This document shows positions 45,850-59,002 of a DNA stretch of 64,000 nt, one piece after another (the first letter of the stretch is position 1; the number at the start of each line of letters is the position of its first letter). The notes under the pieces were generated by a model that saw nothing but the letters and a program-made list of their open reading frames with translations, was not told where the DNA came from and did not search any database. The position numbers and the translations under genes were made by a program. Location: the NCBI GenBank assembly GCA_943735955.1, contig OX030957.1, positions 11,738,017 through 11,802,016 on the forward strand, read 5' to 3'. This DNA comes from Piscicola geometra (Eukaryota > Annelida > Clitellata > Hirudinida > Piscicolidae).

Positions 45850-46265
45850 ACAGTCTTTACAAGGATCTCTTATACCATCAGCACCAGTGCCAAGAAGATT
45901 TTGCAAGGTCTCTTGAGAGATGGCTGCAGAGAAAAATGAAAAACCTGTCTGAAAAACTTCAGTCTTAAGCCATGTCTTCTTCTACACTTTAATTCTCACC
46001 CTCTAGAGCAGTGCTAAGAAATATGCTTTTGTAGGAATGATGATGCTGTATTAGGAATGATGGTTCTGTGGTGATGTTTAAGATGCTGTATTGGTAATGA
46101 TACTGTGACGATGATGATGATGATGATGATGTGGGTGAGGTTAAATGCGAAAAGTGATTAGATAAGGATTTGTTAATATTTTTGAAAAAAATTATTTATA
46201 TATTCTATAGGTGTTTTAACAAATTTATTGTAAGTCGCCTTTGATTGATTGATTGATCGATTGAT
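45850..46265 (+). mobile_element. R1 retroposon copy, diverged
   Basis: It shares the CAGCACCAGTGCCAAGAAGA block with the copy at 46750, then a GATGATGATG run, GTGGGTGAGGTT, the ACAAATTTATT block and a GATTGATTGATTG tail on the plus strand. Confidence 0.5.
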
Positions 46266-46749
46266 TGTGATAGTCATCAACCTTCTATAACTTTGTTGTA
46301 TTTGTTGTCCCCCTGGCGACTGATAATTAGTATATAAGTTTATACGTTTAACTACGTTATTAATTCTAATCAATTATTTGGAGAAAAAAAACATTATAAA
46401 GGTCAATTGAATTTTTTTTCGATATTATCACTCTAAATGTAGTTAACTGTCTTTTAAAATAAATTAATATTTCATTATAAAGATATTGATTTTTAATACT
46501 TCATAGTAACAATATCATAAAAATCATTTCAAAGAACACAATCACAACTTCAATGTAAATTGCGAAACAAATAACTGATTTGAAATTAGTGAATATTCTT
46601 ATTATCTACATCAATTTAATGAATAAATTTTAAAAAATCAAAGTTTTAGAATTCTTGTCTTTCTAAATTGAGTTTGAGTCATGTGTAGAAGATTCGTTCT
46701 GAAGACAGTCTGTCCTTCATCTGCAGATCTCATTTGCCTAATGAAGTAG

Positions 46750-47090
46750 GTAGCCAGTGGGTGCTTGCAAGCTTTGCACTGGTGCTCAATCTTCTTCCAC
46801 ATTATTCATGTCTTCTATTTGTCAAGGAATGGCCGCAACAAACCAAGATGGCCGCAGGGAGCCAGGTGAGCTGCGACAAAAAGAGGAAACCTTCCACAAC
46901 AACAACAGTTCCAGCGTTGGCAAGGACTTCTCCTTCACCTCCTGTCGCAGCCTCAACACCAGTGGCAAGAAGATTAAGAAATCAATGATTATGTTTGGTG
47001 GTTATGAAGATGATGTGGTGATGCTGTAGTAGGAGTGTTGGTAGTGTGGTGAGGATAGAATTTTGTATTGGTAAAGACAATGTTTCTTTC
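46750..47090 (+). mobile_element. R1 retroposon copy with 5' open stretch, 3'-truncated
   Basis: It contains the 5' GCTTGCAAGCTTTGCACTGG block, then GAATGGCCGCAACAAACCAAG and the region equivalent to the reading frame of the 19644 copy (SSSVGKDFSFTSCRSL). It ends near 47085 without the LINE-type tail. Confidence 0.55.
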
Positions 47091-47389
47091 CATGAAAATC
47101 TCTTCTTGAGGACTTTTTCTCCAATTCCATTTTTTTTAAATATTGACCTAGAATAAGAATTTAGAACGTTCATTTACCAGCTACATTTTAGCTCCTTGCG
47201 ACGAATTAAAACACGGCTTTAAAAAAATGTTAGTTTTTTTATTGTTCACAGCCTGACAGACGCATGCCATGTTACAATGGTTCTGAGAACCATGGTCTTA
47301 TGCGCCGAGTGAAAACCAATTCAATGGTTTGGTCGTTTTGAGCATTTAAAGTCAGTGGGTTTTAAAAAAAATACTCTTTTTGTATATTA

Positions 47390-48065
47390 TAGAGAAAAGT
47401 GGTGTATTATGGGATAGTCGCCCAATATGGGATACCGAGGATTTGGCTAAGTTTATATTTGAAATCAGATAGAAAATTTTTGAAATATTTAAAATAGAAT
47501 AGAGCGAACAAATTCAACTGATAACTGTCCTACCGCTCGCTTCAAGTAGAAAGTGTTTTGTGACTTTCAAAAGTTTTGAAAATCATATTTTAAAAAATTT
47601 TTAACTAAATGTTAACAAGTAATCTAAAAACTAATTTTAATCCTAACATGCAGTAGAAGGGTTGTTTGTATTTTAATTTGATTACTTTTAGTTAATTTTT
47701 TTTATCAGCAAGTATGAAGAATTTTTTGTCCAGATAACATTTCGGCTAATATGAGGCACTATATATTAGCCGACAAAAAATGTTGTATTCCACAAATCAT
47801 GCCATAACTTAAAAAAAGATATATTGTGATCATAAAATTATCTTATTCAATGTTTTTTTGAACAATAAAGATTTGATGAAATTTTGTTGATTTTTCAAAT
47901 CATGTTAAAAATATAGATTTCATCTTTGAAAAATGAAAAATAATAAAAGTTTTATACCATGTAGTTGCTTTTTTTATTAATTTAATAATAAAAGGAAAGT
48001 TTTATGACGTCTTATTGCTTTATTTAAACCGCATATCCCATATTACACGACTATTTATACTAACC
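47390..48065. mobile_element. MITE with ATAGTCG...ATATGGGATA ends
   Basis: The left end GGGATAGTCGCCCAATATGG is inverted at the right end (CCCATATTACACGACTAT). Interior sequence recurs inverted at 58550-58900. No coding sequence is seen. Confidence 0.55.
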
Positions 48066-48535
48066 TCAATTTGCAACAATTTTAAACATTATTTTTATTA
48101 TTTAAAAATGAATAACTTTAATTTTTTCAATGACATATAATTACGACTGATAATAGTATGTACTAATAAATTTTTGAATATTTCTTCTCCAATACTAAGT
48201 TGTTTAATTTTAAAAAATGGTATTTCATAATACCTTAATTTCTTCTGTTAATAAATAGTTTTTTTGTATATTAGGTGAATAAACCTTTTTTGTATATTAT
48301 ATTCTAGAGCTGTTCCACGGTTAAAAATGTTTGTTGTTATTTAGCGAGAAGATTCCCGCTAAATAGCATATCTTGATGTAATTTAGCGAGAAAATCAAAT
48401 ACAAAATCTGCACCAAGTTTTTTCTTTGTTAATATCTAAATACTTCAATCACAAATCTTTAATATAACTTATCAGGATATATGAACTCAATAAAAATAAA
48501 CGCTTTCAACGTTTAACCTAACCCTTACCCTAACC

Positions 48536-51480
48536 CAGTGGCGGAGCGTAGGGGGGGCGGGGGGAGGCGGTCCGCCCCGAGCGGCACTTTTTTAGGGGCG
48601 GCAAAATTGCATAATACATAATATTTTGTAATCTGAAGTATAATTTGCAAGAAATTTTTCAATCGCAGCGATTCGTCAAATATATAATATTACGAGCTAA
48701 GAGTTCAGAGACACAAGAGAGAGAGAGATTTATTTACAAGAAGACTTCCTTATATAAGGTACGAGAGAGAAAGGTAATGTCCAGGGCTTGTCTGGTGAGC
48801 AAAGTGCAAAGTACAAAATGCGTGCCTATTGTTGGGCCGCTTCGAATGTAGGCCGCTACAATATATTGACAGATAACTAAAAATTGATGTGATTGGTTTC
48901 AAATAATCTGTCTTGTTATCGTTTCGTTTTAATACTCCAAGTTAATTTTTCCTTTTAATATCTATCATCCATTATTTTAATTTAATTTAATTTCATTCAA
49001 TTTATTGACAATTTTTTAGTTAACTTTTTGTTAAAGTTAACTTTTAGTTTTTAAGATTGCAATTATTTTCCTGCGTCACACAACGTGTATAGAGATTTTT
49101 TAATAAAATTGATTTATAAATTTTGTTTTTTGTATCATTTTTAAAACTGCAATAGTGCAATAAATTTTTTTCCGTCAGACAGAGACGACATTTGAAGATT
49201 TGTAATGATTGTTTTATTAGTGTTTACTTGAAACTTCCGATAATATATTATTTGCTATAACTTTTCAACACTAATATATTTTAAATTATAATTGTTTCTA
49301 ATGTTAATATTTGTATTGTCTTGTTAGTGTCAAAAATCAAAAGATTAGAAGAAAGTGGAGCTACATTCCGTAAAAAAAAAAAGCTAAAGAAGAAGATTTA
49401 AAAAAAATGAAGGTGGTATACTTAAATACGTAAAAGACATAACCTGATCAAAGACTTCTGTTGCTTCAATAACAGAACCAGATGAAGAAATACTTGATAC
49501 AGTTGATCTGGCACCTTTGATGGATGTTGATAGCTTTTCTAACGATCATGTGGGTTTAAACATGGATCGCGCTAGCTTAGAGACAGATGCAGCATCGTCT
49601 GACGTTCAATATCAAAATTTAGAAGATATAGGAAAATGGCCTGAGCATATAGATGACAACTTGCGATTGTTGCTGATTCAGCAAGATCCGGAAATTATTC
49701 AACACATCGTCAGTAATTTTGCTGAAGCGTCAGTAGTAATACCTTCAGAGTCTTACACTCTATCAACAAAAGGAGACACAAGGGAATTGTTTTACCGCAC
49801 AATGACCAATGGTGGAAAAGTTTCACTTGGATGGCTTATTCTCCTTCTAAAGCATCACTATTTTGTTTTTGCTATCGTTTGTTTGAAAAGAGTAACTCTC
49901 AAAATGAATCGAACTTTTCTTATCTGACGGATTTAACACTTGGTGGAAACTCAATCCCAAAGTTTCAAGTCACGAGTCCAGTGCATTACACAACAAAAAT
50001 TATTAAAAATGGAAGGAATTAGAGACAAGACTTGGTCAGACAATTGACGAAAAAAAGCAAAACATTGTAGCAAAGGAAACAAAAAATGGCAAGAAATTCT
50101 TACAAGAATGTTTGATATAATAAAATTCCTTGCAAAACAAAATTTAGCTTTACGTGGTCACAGAAAAAATGATACCAGTACTAATAAAGGCACTTTTTTC
50201 GAATTGGTACATTTAATTGCAAAGTATGATCCTGTACTTCGTGAACATCTTATAAGGTCTGAAATGGGTAGCAAAATATCAGTCACATATCTATCACCAG
50301 AAATACAAAACAAATTTATTTAAATATTAGGAAATAATGTTCTCCAATATATCCTTAACCAAGTAAATAAAGCAAAACATTATTCGATTATATTCGATAG
50401 CACTTCGGATGTTTCTCACAAAGACCAAACAAGCAAAGTTTTAAGATATGTAGTGATTGAAAATCAAAAAGTAAAAGTTTTTGAATCTTTTATAGATTTC
50501 ATTAATACAAAAAATAAAACGGCTGAAGGAATATCAAACATGATTTTAAGCAAGCTTGAAGCCGATGGTCTAGATATAATGAATTGTAGAGGACAAGCTT
50601 ACGACAATGCCGCTGTTATGGCTGGAAAACATGTAGGAGTGCAGCAAAGAATAAAAGAAGTAAACCCGAAAATTGAGTTCGTTCCTTGCTCTAATCATTC
50701 GTTGAATCTGCCGTGCTTACATGCTGCCTCAGTTGCGACAAGTTCTGTAGAGTTTTTTGGCACATTAGAACGTTTTTATTCGTTTTTTTCTATTTCGACA
50801 TATCGTTGGGATGTTCTGATAGCTGCTACATGTAAAAGTTTAAAAGGGTTTCGGATACTCGATGGAGCACAAGAGGCGATGCAGCAAACATGATATGGCA
50901 TCATAACAAAGACAATTTAAGCATTTAAAAAAATCTTACTGAAAAAAATGAAAAATTAAACACAAGGACAGATGCGGGAACATTACTTTTTTCGATGCAA
51001 TCGTTTTCGCTTCTTTGTTTTTTTGGGATTTTGGCAACCTGCGCTAAATGAAGTAAACTATACTCAAAAATATCTACAAACGAAAGGACTAGACATAAAA
51101 CTTTGTGCTCATAAAGTAAATGCTTTGCAAACGTTAATGATAGAAAAACGGGACGAATTCGTAGAAGGTGCTGTAAGTTATGCAAAAGATATGTGTGAGG
51201 ACCTTGGTATTTCCATGGAACCTCAAAGGCGCAAAACGAAAAAACAGATTTTTTACGACGGTAGTAATGATGCAAATTTGTCTTATAAAAATGAGTTGAA
51301 ACGGAATCTACTTTTTTCGTTAGATAGAATAACTGTAGAGATTCGTGAAAGATTTTAGCAGCTACAAAATTTGGCGGAAAAGTTCTCTTATCTAACGCCG
51401 GCTACACTACTAGATTCGAACAATGAATGTAATGTTGACTTCGGATCTGCCTCCGTTGACTTTCAAATAATAAATGTTAA
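48536..51480 (+). pseudogene. hAT transposase relic, ZMYM1-like group
   Basis: It starts CAGTGGCGGAGCGTAGGG. Coding fragments on the plus strand run through 49517-51358: an acidic N-part, KWPEHIDDNLRLLLIQQDPE, LALRGHRKN, FFELVHLIAKYDPVLREHL, HYSIIFDSTSDVSHKDQ, IMNCRGQAYDNAAVMAGKH, VPCSNHSLNLPC and RWDVLIAATC. This is the core of TTF-type/ZMYM1-like hAT transposases. Numerous frameshifts and stops. The C-terminal dimerisation domain is missing, cut at about 51480 by another hAT. A solo LTR interrupts the 5' region. Confidence 0.75.
48688..48860 (-). mobile_element. Solo LTR, same family as 5615-5782
   Basis: On the minus strand it begins TGTAGCGGCCTACATTCG and ends CTTAGCTCGTAATA, about 172 bp, with the shared GA/CT-rich stretch and AATAAA signal. 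It sits in the 5' region of a hAT relic. The target duplication is unclear because the flanks are AT repeats. Confidence 0.65.
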
Positions 51481-51708
51481 GAAATGTTAAGCAAGTTTGG
51501 GACCAGTGAAAACGGCAGCGAAAATGAATAAAAAAAACAAAAATGTTTCGGGAACGGGTCGGGACCGGGAATCGAGTTGCGGGAATGGGACAAGACGGTA
51601 ATCAAAATTCTGATAGCCCATCGAGAGCGGGACGAGTCGAAAAAAAATCGGGAATGGGACGGGACCGGGAATGAAAAATTGTCCATGTCCGACCTCTAAC
51701 TTGCAAGA
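51480..51708 (+). mobile_element. hAT end fragment, TAGAGGTCGGAC family, inverted
   Basis: It contains GGGAACGGGTCGGGACCGGG-type repeats and ends CATGTCCGACCTCTA, the inverse of the family's left end. About 230 bp are present, matching 34465-34715. Confidence 0.65.
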
Positions 51709-52523
51709 GATGACACGTGTTTTCTTGCCAGTTTCGCAAAGAAGTCTAATGATGTAGCAATTCTTGACCATTGGATATTCTAATTATTCATTTTCTGCTC
51801 CAAATTGTGAAGAAATTTCGTTTGTGAAAGGAATGACACAAGCTAGATCATCTTCTGAAATGCATATTTCTTTTGTAAAGTGACAAGTAACACAATTGAA
51901 AATGTCAAGTATTTTTCACCTCCTAGAAGATTTGTTGCAAATCTTCAGGAAATGAACAGTTTTTGATAAAATGACATTTTTCCCATTCGTTTGTTGACAG
52001 TAAATTAGTAGTGTTTGTGTTCACTTGCTAACAATGTAACCAAAAAAGCAAAAAACAGTATAATTTGGATCATTTTAAATGCATTAAAAATGTTAAATGC
52101 TTTAATTTTTCTAATGCGTTTTTTTTTAATTCGTTAATTTTTTTTCATCGTTAGTTTTTTTAATGCGTTAATTTTTTTAATTCGTTAATTTTTTTATGCG
52201 TTACTTTTTTTATTGCGTTAATTTTCAATGCGTTATTTTTTTAACGCGTTAATTTTTTTAATGCGTTAATTTTTTTAATGCGTTAATTTTTTTAATGCGT
52301 TAATTTTTTTAATGATTTAATTTTTTTAATGCGTTAATTTTTTTAATGCGTTATCTTTTTTAATGCGTTAATTTTTTAATGTGTTAATTTTTTAATGCGT
52401 TACTTTTTTTAATGCGTTAATTTTTTTAATGCGTTAAAATATTTAAAGGCGTTAAAAATTTAAGCTCTCGTTAATTGATTAACGCGTTAATCAAAAGTTA
52501 ACGTAGATTAAAGCACAGCTCTA
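51709..52523 (-). mobile_element. hAT copy, TAGAGCTGT family, with expanded subterminal array
   Basis: It shares the interior block of 15411-16218 and 32880-39586 and ends AAAGCACAGCTCTA. Between 52085 and 52440 the subterminal motif TTTTTTTAATGCGTTAA is repeated about 20 times, far more than in sister copies. The left end was replaced by another hAT fragment. Confidence 0.7.
52085..52440. repeat. AATGCGTTAATTTTTTT array
   Basis: A tandem array of a 16-18 bp unit derived from a hAT subterminal motif, with unit variants (ATTCG, ATGTG). Confidence 0.9.
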
Positions 52524-52861
52524 TTATATACATAAACGATAGGCAAATTAGTTTGTTTTTTTGTTAAATGGCTTTTTTAGTCATTTAAAAAAATAAAATT
52601 TGCTTTCTTTTTTTATTATTTGAGACTGGATACGCCCATTGAAGTGTCTGCAGATTTTTTACAGCTTAAAGCATGCAAAGTATTAATCCAATATTTAAAC
52701 TCCTTGTGCTTTTAGCATTTGAAACACATAAATTAAAAGTAATAGTTCTTTCAAAAAAATCTGTTTGCAGCAGATAATCGTTATTGCTTTCTAGATTTTA
52801 AAAGAAAAATCAGAAAGAACAAATAGTGTAAGGGAATAATTGATTCATATATCAGACAGGG

Positions 52862-53580
52862 GCAGCAAAATTAAGGAATTTATTTAGAAGAGCTGAAGTA
52901 GTATCAGGGAGACCATAGTAAAGAGAGTTGCAATAATCAATCATGGGGAGAACTAGAGAAGACTAAAGAAGCTGCAAAGAAGGATCATCAAGAAAAGGAA
53001 AAAGCTGTTTAATACGACGAATGTGGAAATAACAAGATTTAGAAACAGATAGAATTTGACGAGCTAAAGACAGGTTAGAAACGAAGATAAAACCAAGGCT
53101 ACGTATAGAAGATGAAGGGTTTAGAGATAATGTGGAAGCGGGAGGCTAAACTAAAGAAGGAAGGGATAGTAAAGATATTGATTTTTTATTGAAATAGATG
53201 AGTTCAAATTTGTCAAGGTTTAGTTTGAGAAACATAGATAAAGCCCAGGGTTAACATCAAGGTCAAGAGAAGAGTCACTGAAAGATTTATATATGAATTT
53301 AACTATTTAAGGAAGATGAAGATATAATATTAGGTAGTTCAAAGGTGTAGAGAATAATGGACCAAGTATTGAGCCCTCTGGAGCACCATAAGATAAATAT
53401 AAAGATGAAAAACGAGAAGATTCAATTAATACATAAGTTCGCTCATAAAGATATGATTCAAGCCAGTTAAGGGAAGATCCAGAAATATTAAAAGATGAAT
53501 CTAAAACATTTAGTAAAAGAGTATGATCAACAGTATCAAAAGCAGATAAAAAACCAGAGAATAAAAGAATAATCATATTT
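52862..53580 (-). pseudogene. CR1/L2-like LINE, internal fragment
   Basis: The minus strand matches the LINE at 21175 from SAFDTVDHTLLLNVLDSS and GSILGPL through the downstream region, with internal deletions; the YADD segment is lost. Both ends are truncated. Confidence 0.8.
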
Positions 53581-53894
53581 ATTCACAAAATTAAATTTGT
53601 TGAAAATAATTTTTTTTTAAATTTACTTGCGACCATTAAGTTAGCCGACATTTAGACTCTTTCGACGAGTAAGTTTTTAATTTCAGAAGATAAATATTTA
53701 AATACAAGTATTTATAATCATATTTAGTCACAAAATTAAAAATAACAAAAAAATTTTTTGTTTCGACGAGTTCAATGCATACCATATTTTAAACTCAGTC
53801 TACTTTTCTTAATAGTCAATGGTACTAAAATTTTTCTTTAAGTAGTCCGATGTTTCAGAAAAAATACTATTTTATTTTATGAAACTTTTTTCAA

Positions 53895-56053
53895 ATGCAT
53901 CGTGTTCCAATCGTCCAAGTGACTGCGTCTAACGCTCAAGATGTCTTGCCTTCCCTCATGCTGTCTATAAAGACGTCCTCGTTTATTGGTCTTGACCTGG
54001 TTAGATTTTTATTCTGAATATTATAGATTTTGAAACATTAACTTTCCAATTCCAAGGAGCTGAGTGGTCTAGGGAATCGAAAATTATTGAAAGCTTCGTT
54101 AGTGCTTTAAATAGTTTTTTACATAATAAAATATTTTATGACTAACCTTAAACTTTAGTTAAGGATAGTTTTAAGGCTTAAAGTTTAAGACTAAACAGTT
54201 TTTCAAACCTATTCTCATACAGAAATATAGAAGAGCGCTATAAGAATATTTGTGAAGTAGCGAATTCCAGATCAATCTTGGCACTGGGCATATCATGTTT
54301 TAAGCTCCAGTCAAATAGCATCCATCATGCTTTTCTGGCACAGTCCTTCAACATTGTGATCATGTGCCAGGACAACTACATAGTCGAGCCGCCCTCCATC
54401 AACTTTCTACTAGAGCACCACTTTGACTTCAACAAACAGCTATCTCAGGGACTTCCCTACTACAGAGGCCACATGGTACTAGGCATTATTGTCTTCTATC
54501 AGTCGTGCTTTTTCTTATTTAATTTTTATATAAATCTATTATTTGCTATTACTCAATCTGTTTATAAAACTTACTATAACTATAACAGGAGCATGAATAT
54601 CTTTTGAAAGAAACAATAAAACGTAAAAAGGCAAAAAACAAAGCGCCAGCTTCACTGACATATGAGGATACCATCATCAGCACCATTCTGAAGCACCTTA
54701 TCACCTCCAATAAGGCTATAGTGATGCACAATGCTCTGGTAGATTTAGTCTTCCTATACTGTTCCTTTTATGCACCACCCCCGGGCACTCTGGCACAGTT
54801 CTTGACTGACTGCCATCTCTTATTTCCTGGAGGAATTTATGACACAAAGGTGCTGGCAGAGTTCCAGCACCACATGCAGGCCTCCTACCTGGACTATGTC
54901 TTCAAGAAGTGGTGTGTTTGTGCCATTTGATAGTGTTATTGCTGTTGCAACAGTTTTTTTAACATTTAACATCCTATGTTTTAACTTCCTAAATTTATAT
55001 CTATTATTATAAATTCCAGTTTTAACGTTTATTGATATTTTATATTACATTTCTACTTCAAAAGTCAAAGAGAAAATGCCAAAGCAAATCAGGAATTGCA
55101 AGTTTCTACAGAGTTTGTGTCTTACTCTGACATTGTATGTCACTATTTAATCTACCTAAATCTCTTCCTGTTGGATGACGCAGTTTTACTGGCCAGTCAA
55201 ACAAAGAAGCTGTGTTCCAACTACGCTGTTTGTTTTATGAATATATTGCTCTATTAACTTTCTACCAATCTTCAATGCATTTTACATACTTTCAACTATA
55301 GAATATTCTGTTCTCCTAGCAGTAAAGTAGACAAGTAATTAAAATATTCTTAAAATCACTGTGACATCATAACTAAACCCCCACCCTTTCCACTATCACC
55401 AGGATCATGGATGGTGTTCCAGGGGCGCCAAATGCCCAGATTCCCACTGTGTTGACCTGGTTTTGTGTTATGAAGAAAGCTGCTTAGGTGGAGCGAATGA
55501 TAGGGCATTTAGGTCTATAAATAATGAAAAAAGTAATGGGAATGATAATAAAGTGAACAAAAATAATTATACTACTAATAAGGGTGGTTGTATGAATAGA
55601 AATAATTTATCACATAAAGATGAAGCAAAAAAGGAAGAAAATGGAGAAGCGATTAACAATTCAATTCCGAGTTTTCATGAGAATAAGCGTGAAGGTGATA
55701 TAAAAGGTGTTAAGCAGAGTGGTAGTCATGGAGCTGGCATTGATGCCTTCATGACTGCCTATTCCTTTGCTTGTTTTGTCTCTAGGGGTAGGGAAGATGC
55801 TGATCATGGTGATGAGAGGGGTGAGAATAAAGTTTCAGTTGATGACCTCATTGGAGATGCAGACCACAATGTTACGAGTAACAACATCGCTGGTAGTGGC
55901 CTAAAGAGTTATGAAGTATGTCGGGAGGTGAGGAAACTAGAGAACCAAGTGTACCTTTGCGGCAAGGACATCACTCTCAGAGTAGTTCCTTCCCAGTTCT
56001 CCAAGCCCTCTCCTACTAACCTCAAACTTCTTGCTGCATGTAAAGATGTTTAG
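53895..56053 (+). CDS. TOE1: TOE1-type DEDD 3' exonuclease (snRNA 3'-end maturation)
   Basis: TOE1 is a Cajal-body deadenylase that trims 3' tails of snRNAs. Exons: 53895-53999, 54057-54097, 54223-54475, 54589-54911, 55065-55134 (or 55138), a tiny exon ending at 55227 (start 55184, 55197 or 55207), and 55403-56053. All join in phase, giving about 487 aa (human about 510). Motifs: SIKTSSFIGLDL plus ELSGLGNRK supplies the D-x-E of exo I across a splice site; IEERYK; VEPPSINFLLEH; HNALVDLVFLYCSFYAP with the exo II Asp; GIYDTKVLAEF; a CCCH zinc finger completed by the tiny exon (LCSNYA + DHGWC...KC...SH); then an Asn/Lys-rich spacer and HGAGIDAFMTAYSF with the exo III His/Asp. The C-terminus VYLCGKDITLRVVPSQFS matches the family. 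The gene looks intact. It overlaps no mobile element; introns are mostly 45-180 nt. Confidence 0.92.
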
Positions 56054-56399
56054 CAAGAGGTCTCAGTGTTAATAGTATGTATTAATGGTATTTTATTTTT
56101 CAGTATGCAAAATATATTCTGATAAGTTTTCTAAGTTTTACTGTAGAAATATCCAAAGAATCCGTTATCACTATTTAGTTTGACTTAGATTTTATATCCC
56201 TTTCAGCCTCATGTTCTGACTTCTTTGATTTTATCAATTTGCGGCTTTTTTTATAAATATCAATAAAATGTTTATTTTCGTTAAATTTTTAAAAGCCTGA
56301 AAGAAAGACTATTCATACGGATCCAAACCTTTGTGGTTCATCTGCCCAAATAAACAACTACAGCTTTTTCGTTCGTAAGAAAACTGAGATTCATGAAGC

Positions 56400-56880
56400 T
56401 GTAGGTAACGATGGAATCAATTCTTTTAATTGAAACTTGGTATTTGAATGAAATTCTGGTGGGTCTATCAATTTTGCCCGAAAGTGTCATCAGAGCTGAG
56501 TCAGCCATGGTTACATCTCCTAATGAAACAACGGCCGATCATCCTTTTGCACTGTCTTCCATTCGGCTCTAATTTAAAGAATGTTTTGTGAATTGGTATC
56601 AGATGACACAGAAAAACTCTTCACAGCATTAAAAGTACCTCGAAGATTATTTAAAAAAGTTTTATCAAATGGAACTGCGACGATCGTCGAAGATTATGTT
56701 GTTGGTCAGATAAGAGCTGACAGTATAAAATTGGTCAACGATACAGCTGAAAGACGAGTGGCTTTAATACAGGCGTTCAATGATGTCTTTTCAAACCAAG
56801 GAAAAAAGTTCTTGCTTTTACTTTTAAAAAATACCAGCATGAGTACCCGATCTGAAATTATTTGTTCTGCGATTTGATTT
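56400..56880 (+). pseudogene. Relic of an unclassified mobile-element protein
   Basis: Reads ETWYLNEILVGLSILPESV, a stop, then 56581-56877: VPRRLFKKVLSNGTATIVED, VNDTAERRVALIQAFNDVF. The second part recalls 'vnDtAERgv.Li..fn' in uncharacterised transposon-linked proteins of invertebrates. The first part matches 16430-16500. I cannot name the superfamily. Confidence 0.4.
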
Positions 56881-57279
56881 TATTTGAAAAGCAAAGGAGT
56901 AAAACATATCAATTTCATAATGGGGGTCACCACGGCATGAAAAATTAGACCTAGGAGTCGTGGTGCTAAAAATGTTGAAAGTCGCTGTTTCAAACTATGC
57001 AGATTATAATTTAAAAAACATGCTTTTGTTTCCAACAAGTATTTCTTATTGTAGAAGATGCGTTACAGATGATGGTTGATTATGAGCATCAAAGATAGTA
57101 TTTTTCAATATTTTTGGATGATTGTGCAGAGTTCTGTAGCTGGACACTTAACACTCTCTCTGAAGTACAGTTACTACTTTGATCATGAAATTTATCTGTT
57201 GAAAGGCTTGAAGAGCCGAGCCGTGGAGACGCTAATTTCTGCCAGAGACGGAAAAAACTAGCGACTTCAGCTCGAAAAA

Positions 57280-58545
57280 GAAAGTTGTAATAAAAAAATG
57301 CGCTTCAATATTTCTTTCGTTTAAGTGGGTTCCCACATAGCACAACGACAGCGGGCCTCAATCGGGTACACAGCGTAATACGATGAAAACGATGCGGCAC
57401 GACATCGGCAAAATCCCTGTGCTGACGTCGGGCCGATTAAAAAGGTCTCTTTGGTTGGGTGTCGTGCCGGAGCAAAAAAAAGTTACATTTTTAAAATTAA
57501 CCTAAAATCTAAATTTAATTTAATTTAGTCAATTTGATTAAATGGAAATTCACATTAAAATTCAAACTGGTGTATTTCTTTAATCTCAATAATTTTGACG
57601 ATAAATAAAACTTTTGAATGGAATTTTTATTAAATACAGTATAAATTCATCTATCAACAGAGCATTCCATCACATTCCTCGTAAATTTGTTATTATATTT
57701 CAAATTTGTTATTACCCAATAATTTACGTAATCAATTCTTATAATATTTCAATTGACTGTTAAATTTTAAAACTCATTTGTTGTTAATATGCTGTTATAT
57801 TTTAATGTTTCATTTTATGATCAATTAGTTTTTTTAATATATAAAAATAGTGTTTAAAGTTTTGAATTAATATATTTTCAAAACTAAAATGAAAATAAAA
57901 CTAACTATTTTCAAAACTAAAATGAAAATAAAACTAACTATTTTCAAAACTGAAACGAAACTAAAAACTATAATTCATTCCAAAACAAAACTGAAATAAA
58001 AACTATAATTATTTTATAAAACGAAAATAACACTGTTATTTATAGAAGTCACAAATTTCGGCACTGGCACAATCAAGGTGAGCTCACAAGGAACGACTGA
58101 AGCATTGAATCCAGATTTCTTCTCGTTGATCTTGAAAAAATTTGTCACCAAAAAATACATTCAGCGTCTTTTTTATTTGGCACTTTTGCAGATAAAACTA
58201 ATACTGTTGATTCATTACTGCTATCACTGGTATCAGATTGAGGTCTAGAAGAGTTGTTGAATTTGAGAAATTTTTTTGATTTTTATTAGTTTATTTAAAA
58301 TATTGAGAATTAAAATGTTACTTTCACGGAGTTTTCTACGTGGTTTGAGAAATGAATATTCAGAGTTGTCTGACAAATGGTGATGTAAAAAAATAATAAC
58401 CAAAGACACATTTTAAACTTGGTGAAAAAAGTTAGAAATTGTGTTTAATTAAAAGTCAAATTTATTGAGATAGTTTTATAATTACAATATATAATTATTT
58501 ATTGAAGGTTTTTTCATCATTTTTGGAATGCTACATTTTTGTCAG
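57280..58545. other. Unassigned region
   Basis: A GC-richer patch at 57330-57480 (TCGGGCCGATTAAAAAGG region) is probably a mobile-element end. The motif AACTATTTTCAAAACTAAAA at 57880-57960 is a short tandem repeat. No gene was recognised. Confidence 0.35.
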
Positions 58546-58549
58546 CTAA

Positions 58550-58900
58550 TTTTATAATGTCTCACATTAGGCGACATCACATACCTATATACTACATATA
58601 TATGGGCGACATGTTATCTAGGTAAAAAAATATTATTCATGGATGCTGATAAAAAAAAAGTTTTTAAAAAATAAACAAATCGTTATTGCATAAACTTTTT
58701 TACTGCACGTTAAAACTAAAATATAATTAAAAAACACTTGTTAACATTTAGTTTGAAAATGTTGAAATTATGTCTGTCAAAGCTTTTGAAAGCCGCAAAA
58801 AACTTTTTGGCCTGAAGCGAGCGATAGGCCAGCAATCAATTTATTTTTTTTGCTTCATTCTATCTTTAGCAGTAAATAATATTTGATTTTATTTCAAATA
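58550..58900 (-). mobile_element. MITE, inverted copy of the 47390-48065 family
   Basis: The minus strand matches 47500-47770, including the 'cgctcgcttca' and 'ctaatgtgag' blocks. Ends are incomplete. Confidence 0.5.
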
Positions 58901-59002
58901 ATTCTATTTTTAATGTTACAACTTGAACACAATAAAACTGTATTGCATCATCTAAATTAGATTCTAATTACTAATAAACAATTTTAATTATATACCTTCG
59001 GA

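Noticed and set aside
54549..54731. Minus-strand frame of 60 codons
   Set aside because: Antisense to TOE1 exon 4.
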